Both the position numbers and the translations under genes were made by a program. A stretch of DNA of 48,847 bases, taken from CAIUVD01 sp044338255 (GTDB lineage: Bacteria; Planctomycetota; UBA11346). The notes under the pieces were generated by a model. The model had not been told where the DNA came from and searched no databases. It saw only the letters and a list, made by a program, of their open reading frames with translations. The stretch spans positions 1 through 48,847 of the forward strand of contig JBIILZ010000014.1 in assembly GCA_044338255.1 (NCBI GenBank), in the 5' to 3' direction. This document shows positions 36,173 through 47,278 of this stretch, one piece after another. How positions within the stretch are numbered: position 1 is the first letter of the stretch; every line of letters begins with the position of its first letter.

Positions 36173-36319
36173 CTAGGAGTCTGTCGGGAATAGATTCGGT
36201 CGGCTGACTCGGTCTCGTACGGCAGCTCCGGCGTTGGCAAAACGGTCAGATAGCTCCCGATATCCACCCGCCTTGCCGCCTTGGATCTGCCGCACGATGC
36301 CTTCGCCATCCTCGGTCAT
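36173..36319 (-). other. Short open frame inside the inverted-repeat element
   Basis: A 48-residue frame starts at an ATG next to one terminal repeat and stops at TAG inside the other. IVRQIQGGKAGGYRELSDRF resembles the start of ECF sigma factors (VRRIQAGD-x-x-x-FRELYDR), though the match is short and may be chance. It is probably not an independent gene. Confidence 0.3.
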
Positions 36320-36339
36320 CTATTCCCGACAGGCTCCTA
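36174..36339. mobile_element. MITE-like 166-bp element with 20-bp terminal inverted repeats
   Basis: TAGGAGTCTGTCGGGAATAG (36174-36193) is matched by its reverse complement at 36320-36339 with one mismatch. The ends enclose 126 bp including a short open frame. A further half-copy, TAGGAGTCTGTCGG, starts at 36338 and creates a large hairpin with the right end. Matches to the motif occur near 11451 and 32461. No transposase is present, and no target duplication was found. Confidence 0.6.
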
Positions 36340-36371
36340 GGAGTCTGTCGGAGATAGGCTCCTACCAAACG

Positions 36372-36403
36372 ACAACCCCCAGCCGGATCCGGCTGGGGGT
36401 TGT
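36372..36403. terminator. Bidirectional terminator between clpP and coaE-rho
   Basis: A perfect 16-bp inverted repeat (ACAACCCCCAGCCGGA and its complement) lies between the convergent clpP and coaE-rho genes, followed on the plus strand by TGTTTAT. It should act for clpP, and possibly for rho, whose stop is 12 bp away. Confidence 0.85.
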
Positions 36404-36414
36404 TGTTTATCGGC

Positions 36415-38985
<2,571 letters not shown>

Positions 38986-39009
38986 AGGGAGGGGAATTTT
39001 CACAGGTGC

Positions 39010-41736
39010 TCAGCTGACGGCGAGCCAGGTGCGGCCGATGCGGGCATCGGCGATGAGGGGGACGGCCAACTGCCAGGCGCCGGTCATGGCGTCGGTGAGG
39101 GCGGCGGCGGCGACATCGGCGGAAGCTTCGTCGGCCTCAACCAAAAGTTCGTCATGGATCTGCAAGATGAGGTGCGCGGTCGGCGGAAGCAGGCGCTGGG
39201 CGCGCAGCATGGCGACCTTGATGAGGTCGGCGGCGCTGCCCTGGATGGTGGAATTCAAGGCGAAGCGTTCGCCCTGCATGCGCTCATTGCGGTTGGCGCT
39301 GGCCAGCAGCGGCAGGTGACGGCGGCGGCCGGCCATGGTCGAGGCGTAGCCGCGCACGGCGGCTTCCTCGACCGTGCGGTTGATGAAGGCCTTCACCGAG
39401 CTGAAGCGCGCGAAGTAGTCGCTGATGAAGCGGCTTGCCTCATCACGGGGGATGCCCAGCTGATTGGCGAGGCCGAACGCGGTCTGCCCGTAGATGATGC
39501 CGAAGTTCACAGCCTTGGCGGCATTGCGCTGGGCCGGAGTAACGGCGGCTTCGTCGCAGTGGTTGACCTGGGCGGCGACGAAGCGGTGGATGTCGGCGTG
39601 GTTCATGAACGCCGCGATCAGCGTCGGATCGTCGCTGAGATGGGCGAGCACGCGCAACTCGATCTGACTATAGTCGGCGGCGATCAGCACCCGTCCCGGA
39701 GGGGCCACGAAGGCGGCGCGGATCTCGCGGCCGACATCGCTCTTCTGGGGGATGTTCTGGAGATTGGGGTGATCGCTGGAGAGGCGCCCGGTCTCGGTAC
39801 CGGTCTGCTTGAAATGGGTGTGGATGCGGCGGGTCTGCGGGTTGATGTGCTCGGGCAGCTTGCTGAGGTAGGTGCCGATCAGTTTCGACAGTGAGCGCCA
39901 CTGCAGCAGGAGGTCCGGCAGCTCGTGGTGCTGGCGGAGGGCTTCGAGGACCGTGGCATCGGTTGAAGGGCCGCTCTTGGTCGAGCTGATCACCGGCAGC
40001 TTGAGCCGTTCGAAGAGCACCTGTGCGACCTGCTTCGGACTGGCGGGATTGAAATCCGCGCCGGTATGGCGGCGGATGTCGGCTTCGACCTGGGTCAGAT
40101 ATTGCTGGAGATGCGTCTGCGTGTCGCCGAGCACCTGGCGATCGACGGCGATGCCGCGGTGCTCGATCGCCGCCAGCACGCGGCTGATCGGCAATTCCTG
40201 CTCGCGGTAGACGTTGAGCAGGTGATCGTCGGCGAGCTTGGCTTCGAGCAGCAGGCCCAAGCGCCAAGTGCACTGCGCATCTTCACAGGCGTAGCGCTGG
40301 ACGGTGGCCAGGGCCACGGTATCCATGGTCTGGCCGGCCTTGAGATCGATGACCGCGGCAGTGGGGATCTTGGTCACGCCCAGGAACGACTGCGAGAGGA
40401 AGTCGAGGCCGTGGCTCTCGCGGCTCGGATTGAGCAGCCAGCTGGCGATCATCGGATCGCCGTCATAGCCGTGGATGGCGATCCCGTGATGAAGGAAGAT
40501 GCGCTCGTCGAACTTGGCATTCTGGCCGATCTTCTTCACCGTTGCGTCTTCGAGCAGCGGCTTGAGGAGAGGCAGGAGTTCGGCCCATGGCGTGCACGCA
40601 TGGTCAGGCGCCCGCACTGGCAGATAGGCGGCGGAGGTCGGAAATGGCAGGCCGCAAGCGAAGCTGATGCCGACCAGTTCGGCGGTGTGCGGATCGAGCC
40701 CGGTGGTCTCGGTGTCGATGGCGAAACGCCCAGCGGCCCGCAACTGGGTGAGGTACGCTGGCAGATCGGCGAGGGTCAGCAGGCGATAGTCTTCGTCGGC
40801 CGGCGGGGTGCCGGGCCCGGTCTCGACTATAGTGCGCTCTTCGACGCTGAGCGTGGCGGAGGCGGAGACCGCGGCACTCGTCACCTTCGTCCCGGCGGCG
40901 GTCTTGACGAATTTCGCGACCAAAAAACCAAAACTGGTATAGACCGCGGCATCGATGGCGGCGGCGCGATCGATGCGCAGGCTCTCGATGGCCGGAATAT
41001 CGGGGACATCGACGAGCGTGATCATGCGCTGCGTGTGCTCGGCAACGGGCATGAAATTACGCACGTTTTCTTGGGTTTTCCCCTTCAGTTGGTCGATGTT
41101 GGCGAACACCGCCGCGAGCGTGTCGTACTGGGCCAGGAGCTTGGCGGCGGTCTTCGGACCGACGCCGGGAATACCGGCGATATTGTCGGCGCTGTCACCG
41201 ATCATCGACAGATAATCAACGACCTGATCCGGACGGATGCCTTTTTCGGCGAACAGCTCGGAGGGACCGCGGAGGATGGCTTTACCCGGATCCCAGGTGC
41301 GGATCTGGCTCGAAAGCACCTGATCGACATCTTTATCCCGCGTCAGGAGACGGACATCGAAACCGGCGGCAGCAGCCTGTTTGGCGTAGGTCGCGAGCAC
41401 GTCGTCGGCTTCATACCCGGGACAGGTCAGGGTCGGACAGCCGGTGGCCGCCAGGAGGCGCTGCACATCGGGGAATTGCACCCTCAACGCTTCTGGCGTG
41501 GGGTCGCGATGGGCCTTGTAATTCGGATCTAAGTCATTGCGGAAGCAGCGATCGGTGTCGAAGGCGGCGACCCAATGGGTGATTTCCGGATTATTTTTCA
41601 GATCGCGCAACAGATTCGCATAAGCGTACGTGACGCCGGTCGGACGGCCCCCGGGCCCGGTAAGGGGGGGCATGCCGAAGAAGAATCTGTATGCGTAATA
41701 ATGGCCGTCTATGATGGCCAGGATGGGTGCCGACAT
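39010..41736 (-). CDS. polA: DNA polymerase I
   Basis: Pol I fills gaps and removes RNA primers. The 908-residue product has three intact parts. The 5' nuclease shows GYEADDV, LTRDKDVDQV and GDSADNIAGIPGVGPKTA. The 3'-5' proofreading domain keeps its acidic residues (AIDTETTGL, DPMIASWLLNP, YACEDA). The polymerase domain has DYSQIELRVLAHL, RNAAKAVNFGIIYGQT and LQIHDELL. The ATG at 41736 is preferred over an upstream TTG. The leader TCCTCCTG sits directly before it. It is followed by coaE-rho, matching the chlamydial polA-coaE-rho order. Confidence 0.97.
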   Translation of the reverse strand: MSAPILAIIDGHYYAYRFFFGMPPLTGPGGRPTGVTYAYANLLRDLKNNPEITHWVAAFDTDRCFRNDLDPNYKAHRDPTPEALRVQFPDVQRLLAATGCPTLTCPGYEADDVLATYAKQAAAAGFDVRLLTRDKDVDQVLSSQIRTWDPGKAILRGPSELFAEKGIRPDQVVDYLSMIGDSADNIAGIPGVGPKTAAKLLAQYDTLAAVFANIDQLKGKTQENVRNFMPVAEHTQRMITLVDVPDIPAIESLRIDRAAAIDAAVYTSFGFLVAKFVKTAAGTKVTSAAVSASATLSVEERTIVETGPGTPPADEDYRLLTLADLPAYLTQLRAAGRFAIDTETTGLDPHTAELVGISFACGLPFPTSAAYLPVRAPDHACTPWAELLPLLKPLLEDATVKKIGQNAKFDERIFLHHGIAIHGYDGDPMIASWLLNPSRESHGLDFLSQSFLGVTKIPTAAVIDLKAGQTMDTVALATVQRYACEDAQCTWRLGLLLEAKLADDHLLNVYREQELPISRVLAAIEHRGIAVDRQVLGDTQTHLQQYLTQVEADIRRHTGADFNPASPKQVAQVLFERLKLPVISSTKSGPSTDATVLEALRQHHELPDLLLQWRSLSKLIGTYLSKLPEHINPQTRRIHTHFKQTGTETGRLSSDHPNLQNIPQKSDVGREIRAAFVAPPGRVLIAADYSQIELRVLAHLSDDPTLIAAFMNHADIHRFVAAQVNHCDEAAVTPAQRNAAKAVNFGIIYGQTAFGLANQLGIPRDEASRFISDYFARFSSVKAFINRTVEEAAVRGYASTMAGRRRHLPLLASANRNERMQGERFALNSTIQGSAADLIKVAMLRAQRLLPPTAHLILQIHDELLVEADEASADVAAAALTDAMTGAWQLAVPLIADARIGRTWLAVS

Positions 41737-41937
41737 CAGGAGGACGCGCAAGCGTCCGGCTCGTATTCTGGGTTATTGCGTAGGCGGGATGAGCTGACCG
41801 CGACCGGCGGTAGACATCACTCAGGAAGCAGCGTGCGTCTGAAGACACTTCGTTGATTACGCTAGTCTCTCATCCAAAATCCCCTGTCAACCGGGCAAGC
41901 TGCTTGTCGCTGCAAAGTTAAACGCCAAGACAAGGCA

Positions 41938-42429
41938 ATGCATGACCTTGCCGCATTTATTCCCTCCGAGCGCCTTGTCGGTCTGACCCTGGTCGATGGC
42001 GTGATTCTCGCCGGGCGCGCTGAAATTGTCAGCCCGGGCTGGTTGCGCTTGGTGTCCAACAGCGATGAGCTGCTGATTAATCTCGCTCATGTGGTGTCCA
42101 TCGACCTCAATCGCGGTCGCCTCGACCCCGGTCCGCAAGCCGTCGATGCGCACCTACCACGGCCGACATCGAAGGACATGCCGGTGAAGGTCGGGAGCAA
42201 GGTCCCGGCTCGGCCGTGGACCGATGGCGATCTCAAGGCCCTTGCCGACGGCATCCTCGAAGGCGGGCAGGATGCCCAACTGGCCGAGCGCTTCCATCGC
42301 GCCCGCAGTCAGATCCGCGATCTGCGCCAGGGCTTTGAATGCAACCGCGGCAACCTCGTCGAGGACCAGATCACGCCCGCCGCCGTGGCCTGGATCCATC
42401 GCTGGCGACGGGTGCTTAGCGGCAATTGA
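41938..42429 (+). CDS. Unknown protein with a Myb/SANT-like C-terminal segment
   Basis: The 163-residue product has an N-terminal beta-rich segment of about 60 residues (LVGLTLVDGVILAGRAEIV, LRLVSNSDELLINLAHVV) like small Sm-type barrels. The C-terminal helical part (RPWTDGDLKALADGILEGG, ERFHRARSQIRDLRQ) recalls Myb/SANT folds with a leading PW. Neither match is strong, and a nucleic-acid role is only a guess. It diverges from polA. The 201-bp gap between them shows no other feature. Confidence 0.7.
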   Translation: MHDLAAFIPSERLVGLTLVDGVILAGRAEIVSPGWLRLVSNSDELLINLAHVVSIDLNRGRLDPGPQAVDAHLPRPTSKDMPVKVGSKVPARPWTDGDLKALADGILEGGQDAQLAERFHRARSQIRDLRQGFECNRGNLVEDQITPAAVAWIHRWRRVLSGN

Positions 42430-42459
42430 CCGTCAGGGGAGTTCCGCGTTCGGGTACCG

Positions 42460-42562
42460 CCCCCTGGGAGCGCCGGGCCTCAGCCCGGCCTTGCGGGTTG
42501 GGTCAGGATTTTTCCCCATCAAGAAATGAAAAGCCAGGCTGGTGCCCGGCGCTCCCAGGGGG
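42460..42562. repeat. 103-bp palindromic intergenic element
   Basis: A perfect 19-bp inverted repeat, CCCCCTGGGAGCGCCGGGC (42460-42478) with its complement at 42544-42562, encloses 65 bp; imperfect pairing extends inward (CAGCCCGGC with GCCAGGCTGG). It forms one long hairpin. REP/MITE-like elements of similar GGGAGCGC composition are known in high-GC genomes, but only one copy is seen here. Confidence 0.7.
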
Positions 42563-42621
42563 GAGGGGCTCACCTGCCGACGGTGATGGATGTACCTTCA
42601 GTGATCTGGACCCGAAATTGA

Positions 42622-42655
42622 AAAGGCCCCAGCTCATTGCCGAGCTGGGGCCTTT
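42622..42655. terminator. Bidirectional terminator downstream of the coiled-coil gene
   Basis: A perfect 14-bp stem (AAAGGCCCCAGCTC and its complement) with a 6-nt loop has A-rich and T-rich flanks on both sides. It lies 13 bp after the stop of the minus-strand coiled-coil gene and can also serve the plus-strand side. Confidence 0.88.
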
Positions 42656-42668
42656 GTCTTGGTGCCGA

Positions 42669-45600
42669 TCACAGTCCGCTGAGTTTGCGGATACGCTGCT
42701 GCAGGCCGACGTTATCGGCCTTGAGGCGCCCGTTCTCATCGTGCAGGGTCACCGACTTCGAGCGCTCGTCGTGGAGGGTTTTCTCGACCTGCTCACGGAT
42801 CGCGAGCATCTCCTTGCGCAGCTGATCGCACTGGGTGCTCAATTCATCGACGCGCGAGGTGCTCTCGGCAAGGTCGGCTTCGAGGGAGCGCTTCTGTTCG
42901 CGCAGGAGATCGCGCTCGGCCTGGGTGCGCTTGAGCTCGCTGCCGACATTGGTGTGGCGACCGGTGGCGCCGGCGGCGATCCCCGAGAGCGCCTCGAGTT
43001 CCTGGATCTTGCCGTGGGCCTGCGCCAACTGCTGGCTCAGAGTTTCGATCTGGGCCTGCATACCGGTGACATCGGCATGCCGTTCGGCGAGTTCATCGAG
43101 CTGACGATCCTTGGCCTGGATCACCCCATCGCGCTCTTCGAGCAGCTTGCCGAATTCCTCGCGCAGGCGCTTGAGGCGGGCTTCCGCGGATTCTGATTTC
43201 TCACGCAGTTCGACGATCGCGACCTCGCGCGCCTTGAGGTTCTCGCGTTCGTTGTGGAGCTCTTCGCGCACCGCGTGCACGTCTTCGCGGAGGACTTCCG
43301 CCGAGGCCCCGCCTTGGGCGGTGAATCCGGAGATTTCCGCCTGGGCATGGGTCAGCTGCTTGGTGAGCGTAACGAGGCGTGCGCGCAGGCCCTCGATTTC
43401 AGCATGCGCCAAGGACAGATCATCGGCCTGAGTGAGGTGCAGTTCGCTGGCGTGGGCGAGTTCGGCGCGGGCGGCGGTGATCGCGGCGGTGGCGGTGGCG
43501 GCCTCGCGCTGCCGGCGTTCGACCTCGGCCTGCAGGCTCACCGCCTGGGTGGCGGCGGTGCCGTGCAGAGCCCGCGCTTCGAGCAGTTCCTTGCGGAGCG
43601 CGGCGAGTTCGTGGTTCACGCGGGTGACCGCTGAGGTCTGCTCGCTGAGCACCTGCGACAGGCGATTCTTTTCCGCCTCATGATTGGCGGCGGTCGCCGT
43701 GGTGCGCTGCAGGCTGCTGGTGAGAGCGGCGATGACACGTGCGCCATGGGCGGCGATCTGCGGCGCGACATCGGTGGGAACCTCGATGCCCTCTTCCCCT
43801 TCATGTGGTAACTGCGAAAGCGCCAATTCGAGATCGATCCGTGCGTCCTCGGCCTCCAGGGGGAGCTCGAGGGCTGCCTGCGAGAGGGCTTCGGCGAGTT
43901 GACGATTGGCCGATTCGGCAGCGACGGTGCGTGATTCAATGACCGTCAGACGGTCATTGGTTTCGTCGAAGGCGTTACGCAGTTCGTTGAGCTCCGTTTC
44001 GCGCTGATCGCGGGTGACCGACAAGGCGCTGATGATCTCCTTGCCGTGCATGGCTATTTCGTCGCGCTCGACCTGCAGGGTCTGCTTGCGCTGGGCGAGC
44101 AGGCTTAATGCGTCATTGAGGATCTGCAGCAGATCCGTCGGCAGGGGTTCGCCCGGGCGCATGCGTTCGAGGGCCCATTCGAGCTGGCTCACCGAATCGC
44201 GGAGATCGCTGTCGTCCTTACCGGCTTCGATCAGCGCCTGGGCGATATGGCGCTGGGTCTCGGCGAGGGCACGCTTGGATTCCGAGACTTCGACACGGTG
44301 GCGTTCGCTTTCGTGGCTCAGGCGCGTGTAATCGCTGTTCAAGGTCTGTTGGCGTTGAGCGAGCGCTGAGACCGTCTTGGTGAGCTGCTGCTGGACATGG
44401 GCCGGGCTCTCATCGGCGAGGGCGAGGGTCAGGTTCGAGCTGACATCGGCGAGCAGATCGTCGAGCTGGGCGGTCTGCAGAAGCTCCTTGGCGAGGACGC
44501 GATCGGTCTGGATACGCTCGGCGGCCTGGGCTTCGAGCTCGCGGGCCTTGGCCTTGGCGGCGGCGATTTCCTCCTTGGCCTGATGGGCCTGGTGGAGCGC
44601 CTCGTCGAGTTCGAGACGCATGTGCTCGACGCGGGCATTGGCGGCGTCGGTTTCGCTGCGCGTGAGCGCGAGATCGGCGACGTGCTGCGCGCATTCGCGG
44701 CTCAGACGAAGGGTTTCCTGACGCTGCTCATTAGTCAGCTGCTCGATGCCGTTGAGGCGCTGCCGGGCTTCGTCGGAAGCCGCCCGCACGGTCTGCAATT
44801 CGCGTTCGAGTTCGCTCTTGCGGCGGGTGAGCTCGGTGACCGCCTGGGTTACCTGTTCGCCGAAATCGGCTTCGAGGGCCTCATCGGCTTCCAGGCCCAG
44901 GGCCAGATCGGCGGCGGTCTCGGCGAGGCGCTCATCGCCACGAGCAGCTTCAACCACCACTCGGGCGAGGGCGCGCTGATGGGCGTCGGTCTCGGTCTGC
45001 ATGACCTGCTTGGCGGCCAGGGCGGCATCGCGTTGCTGGAGGTTCTGTTGCAGCTGCACGAGTTCGGTGCGGACGGCGGCGAGTTCGTCGGCGGAAGCGG
45101 CGGCGAGTTCCTGGACGGCGGCGACATGGGCTTCTGGGCCGGCGTCCTCATTGCGGAAGATGGCCGCGGTTTCTGGGGCTTTTTCGGCCAGGGCCTGCAG
45201 CAGTTGGCGATGCTCGGAGCGCAAGGCTTCAAGTTCGTTCTCGGCTTCGCCGCGGGCGAGGTCGGCCTCGTCGGTCATGTTCTTCAAGGCGGCGATGCGT
45301 TGCCGGCCGCGGGCCAGTTCGCTGGCCATCTCGCGGACGACGGTGGTCGCCCCGGCGATGACCTTCGCTGGGTCGCCATCGGCATCGGGCAGCTCGCTGA
45401 TGGGCTGAGACTGGCCGCCGGTGGCCGAGGCGATCGCCTCGTCGAGCGATTCGGCCTCGATCCGCGTACCGGCGAGGGCTTCGATCAGGCCGCTCACCGG
45501 GGCCGCGACATCCATGGCCTGGAGGTTGCCGGCCTTGACCTGCGCGAGCAGGTTGAGGTCCTGTTCGAGTGAACGCTGGTCGTTGCTGCCTGCGCCCAGC

Positions 45601-46322
45601 TGATTGGTGATCGTGCGCAGCTTCTCGAGATCCAGACTGAGGGTGTGGATGATCAGCGCGCCGACGTCGAAATCATGGTAGAAGCTTTCATTGCCTTCGG
45701 CATCTTCAGCGACCGGATTCTCCTCTTGATGACGTCCGCCGTAGTACTGCGAATCGAGGCCCAGGACGCCCTCGACGAGGCCGTTTGAACGCAGCATCTG
45801 GTTGCGCACGGCATCGCGCAGGTGGTCCTTCTCGGCGATCGTCGAGGACAGCAGGTTGAGCTTTTCCTGGAGCTGATCCTGCAGGTCATAGGTGTCCTGT
45901 TGCAGATCGCTGTTGGCGTTTTCAACTTCGTCGAGACGGGCCCTGAGCGCGGCCAGGGCGGTATCCAGTTCAGCCTGATCGCCCTGCTTGTTGGAGATCT
46001 GCGCCATCACCTCTTGGAGTTCAGCCTGCAGGCGATTGCGTTCGGCTTCGGAGGTCTGCTCGCGCTTGATGCGCTTGGCCAGTTCCTCCTGGGTTTTGCG
46101 CAGGAGCTCTTCTTTTTCTTGATCAGAAAAGGAATCCTCCTTAGCCGCCAGGTGCTGGTTGAGCAGGGCCAGGATCCAGGCCATCAACTTGCGTTCGGAC
46201 AGGACCTTGACCTTCTTGCTCTGTCCTTGCTGGCGCACCAGATCGGCAGTCGTGGTATTCTCTGCCATCTGCGACAAAGACGACGCCAGATCGTTTTCGG
46301 AAAGCGCACGTTCGTTCGACAT
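42669..46322 (-). CDS. Giant coiled-coil protein of unknown function
   Basis: The 1217-residue product is almost entirely heptad-patterned, Ala/Glu/Leu/Gln/Arg-rich coiled coil. Two less regular segments interrupt it: the N-terminal 60 residues (SKKVKVLSERKLMAWILALL) and about 170-240 (GLDSQYYGGRHQEENP, FYHDFDVGALIIHTLSLDLE). No Walker motif, ABC signature or hinge is present, so it is not an SMC or Rad50 ATPase. No signal peptide or membrane helix is seen. AAGGA six bases before the ATG at 46322 is a good ribosome site. It probably serves as a cytoskeletal or spatial scaffold, which is inference. Confidence 0.8.
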   Translation of the reverse strand: MSNERALSENDLASSLSQMAENTTTADLVRQQGQSKKVKVLSERKLMAWILALLNQHLAAKEDSFSDQEKEELLRKTQEELAKRIKREQTSEAERNRLQAELQEVMAQISNKQGDQAELDTALAALRARLDEVENANSDLQQDTYDLQDQLQEKLNLLSSTIAEKDHLRDAVRNQMLRSNGLVEGVLGLDSQYYGGRHQEENPVAEDAEGNESFYHDFDVGALIIHTLSLDLEKLRTITNQLGAGSNDQRSLEQDLNLLAQVKAGNLQAMDVAAPVSGLIEALAGTRIEAESLDEAIASATGGQSQPISELPDADGDPAKVIAGATTVVREMASELARGRQRIAALKNMTDEADLARGEAENELEALRSEHRQLLQALAEKAPETAAIFRNEDAGPEAHVAAVQELAAASADELAAVRTELVQLQQNLQQRDAALAAKQVMQTETDAHQRALARVVVEAARGDERLAETAADLALGLEADEALEADFGEQVTQAVTELTRRKSELERELQTVRAASDEARQRLNGIEQLTNEQRQETLRLSRECAQHVADLALTRSETDAANARVEHMRLELDEALHQAHQAKEEIAAAKAKARELEAQAAERIQTDRVLAKELLQTAQLDDLLADVSSNLTLALADESPAHVQQQLTKTVSALAQRQQTLNSDYTRLSHESERHRVEVSESKRALAETQRHIAQALIEAGKDDSDLRDSVSQLEWALERMRPGEPLPTDLLQILNDALSLLAQRKQTLQVERDEIAMHGKEIISALSVTRDQRETELNELRNAFDETNDRLTVIESRTVAAESANRQLAEALSQAALELPLEAEDARIDLELALSQLPHEGEEGIEVPTDVAPQIAAHGARVIAALTSSLQRTTATAANHEAEKNRLSQVLSEQTSAVTRVNHELAALRKELLEARALHGTAATQAVSLQAEVERRQREAATATAAITAARAELAHASELHLTQADDLSLAHAEIEGLRARLVTLTKQLTHAQAEISGFTAQGGASAEVLREDVHAVREELHNERENLKAREVAIVELREKSESAEARLKRLREEFGKLLEERDGVIQAKDRQLDELAERHADVTGMQAQIETLSQQLAQAHGKIQELEALSGIAAGATGRHTNVGSELKRTQAERDLLREQKRSLEADLAESTSRVDELSTQCDQLRKEMLAIREQVEKTLHDERSKSVTLHDENGRLKADNVGLQQRIRKLSGL

Positions 46323-46447
46323 ATCTCGTCCTTGAGGCCCCCAATTGAGGGGCTTGGAGAAGGGTGGTTTCCAGCCCGGTGAAAACACCCAGGGAGAGGG
46401 GGCATGGGGGTGGCGATGTGATACACGCAGACGTTTCCCCAGTTACG

Positions 46448-46483
46448 ACAACACCCCCGACCAGTGATGGTCGGGGGTGTTGT
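46448..46483. terminator. Strong hairpin downstream of the peroxiredoxin gene
   Basis: A 16-bp perfect stem (ACAACACCCCCGACCA and its complement) with loop GTGA lies 28 bp after the peroxiredoxin stop. It lacks a T-tract on either side but is the natural end of that transcript. Confidence 0.7.
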
Positions 46484-46510
46484 ATCCACAAACTAAATAG
46501 CTACGAGTTT

Positions 46511-47101
46511 TTACTTGTTGGCCTTGCCGAAGTATTCCTTGGAGCCCTTGGGATCCGCCTTCATCGTCGATTTGCCTTCGCTCCAGTTGGCGGGGCAGAC
46601 CTCGCCGTGCTTGGCCACGAACTGGAAGGCTTTGATCACGCGCAGGGTCTCGTCGGTGGAACGGCCCACGGGCAGGTCGTGGACAGTGGCGGCGACGATC
46701 TTGCCTTCGGGGTTGATGAGGAACAGGCCGCGCAGGGCGATGCCTTCCTCTTCGATGAGGACCCCGTAATCACGGGCGATCGACTTGTTGAGATCAGCTA
46801 CCAGGGGGTAGGTCAGACCGGACAGGCCACCTTCCTTACGGGCGGTGTTCATCCATGCCAGGTGGGTGAACGGACTATCGACCGAGACCCCGAGGACCTG
46901 GGCGCCGACCTTGTCGAACTCGGCCTTGGCATCGGAAAAGGCGAGGATTTCAGTCGGGCAGACGAAGGTGAAATCGAGGGGATAGAAGAACAGCACCACC
47001 CACTTACCCTTATAGTCGGACAACTTGATGTCCTTGAAGGAACCGTCGGGAAGGACGGCGGTGGCTTTGAAATCGGGGGCGGTTTTCTGGACGAGGCTCA
47101 T
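46511..47101 (-). CDS. Typical 2-Cys peroxiredoxin (AhpC/Prx1 subfamily)
   Basis: This thiol peroxidase reduces hydrogen peroxide and organic peroxides. The 196-residue product has the peroxidatic Cys48 in DFTFVCPTE and the resolving Cys169 in GEVCPANW. A GGLSG loop and a YFGK C-terminus recall the GGLG/YF features linked to over-oxidation-sensitive peroxiredoxins. CCGGAG before the ATG is a good ribosome site. No reductase gene (AhpF or thioredoxin reductase) is next to it. Confidence 0.95.
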   Translation of the reverse strand: MSLVQKTAPDFKATAVLPDGSFKDIKLSDYKGKWVVLFFYPLDFTFVCPTEILAFSDAKAEFDKVGAQVLGVSVDSPFTHLAWMNTARKEGGLSGLTYPLVADLNKSIARDYGVLIEEEGIALRGLFLINPEGKIVAATVHDLPVGRSTDETLRVIKAFQFVAKHGEVCPANWSEGKSTMKADPKGSKEYFGKANK

Positions 47102-47171
47102 GGAAAACTCCGGAGTGTAGGAGGGTTAGGCCCAAGACCGTGCGCCGGGGAATGGCCCAGTCAAGGTGGCC

Positions 47172-47193
47172 CTACACCCACTGGTGGGTGTAG
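47172..47193. promoter_or_regulatory. Palindrome upstream of the peroxiredoxin gene
   Basis: CTACACCCAC-TG-GTGGGTGTAG is a perfect 10-bp inverted repeat in the 177-bp gap, 71-92 bp before the peroxiredoxin start. It could be a regulator binding site or a hairpin ending read-through. No known PerR or OxyR consensus is matched. Confidence 0.45.
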
Positions 47194-47278
47194 CCGAGAA
47201 ATGCACATTTTATGTTAAGTCCTCGACGTCTTTCATCGAGCCCTGGCGAACGAGATGAATCTCGGGTAAGCTGAGGAT

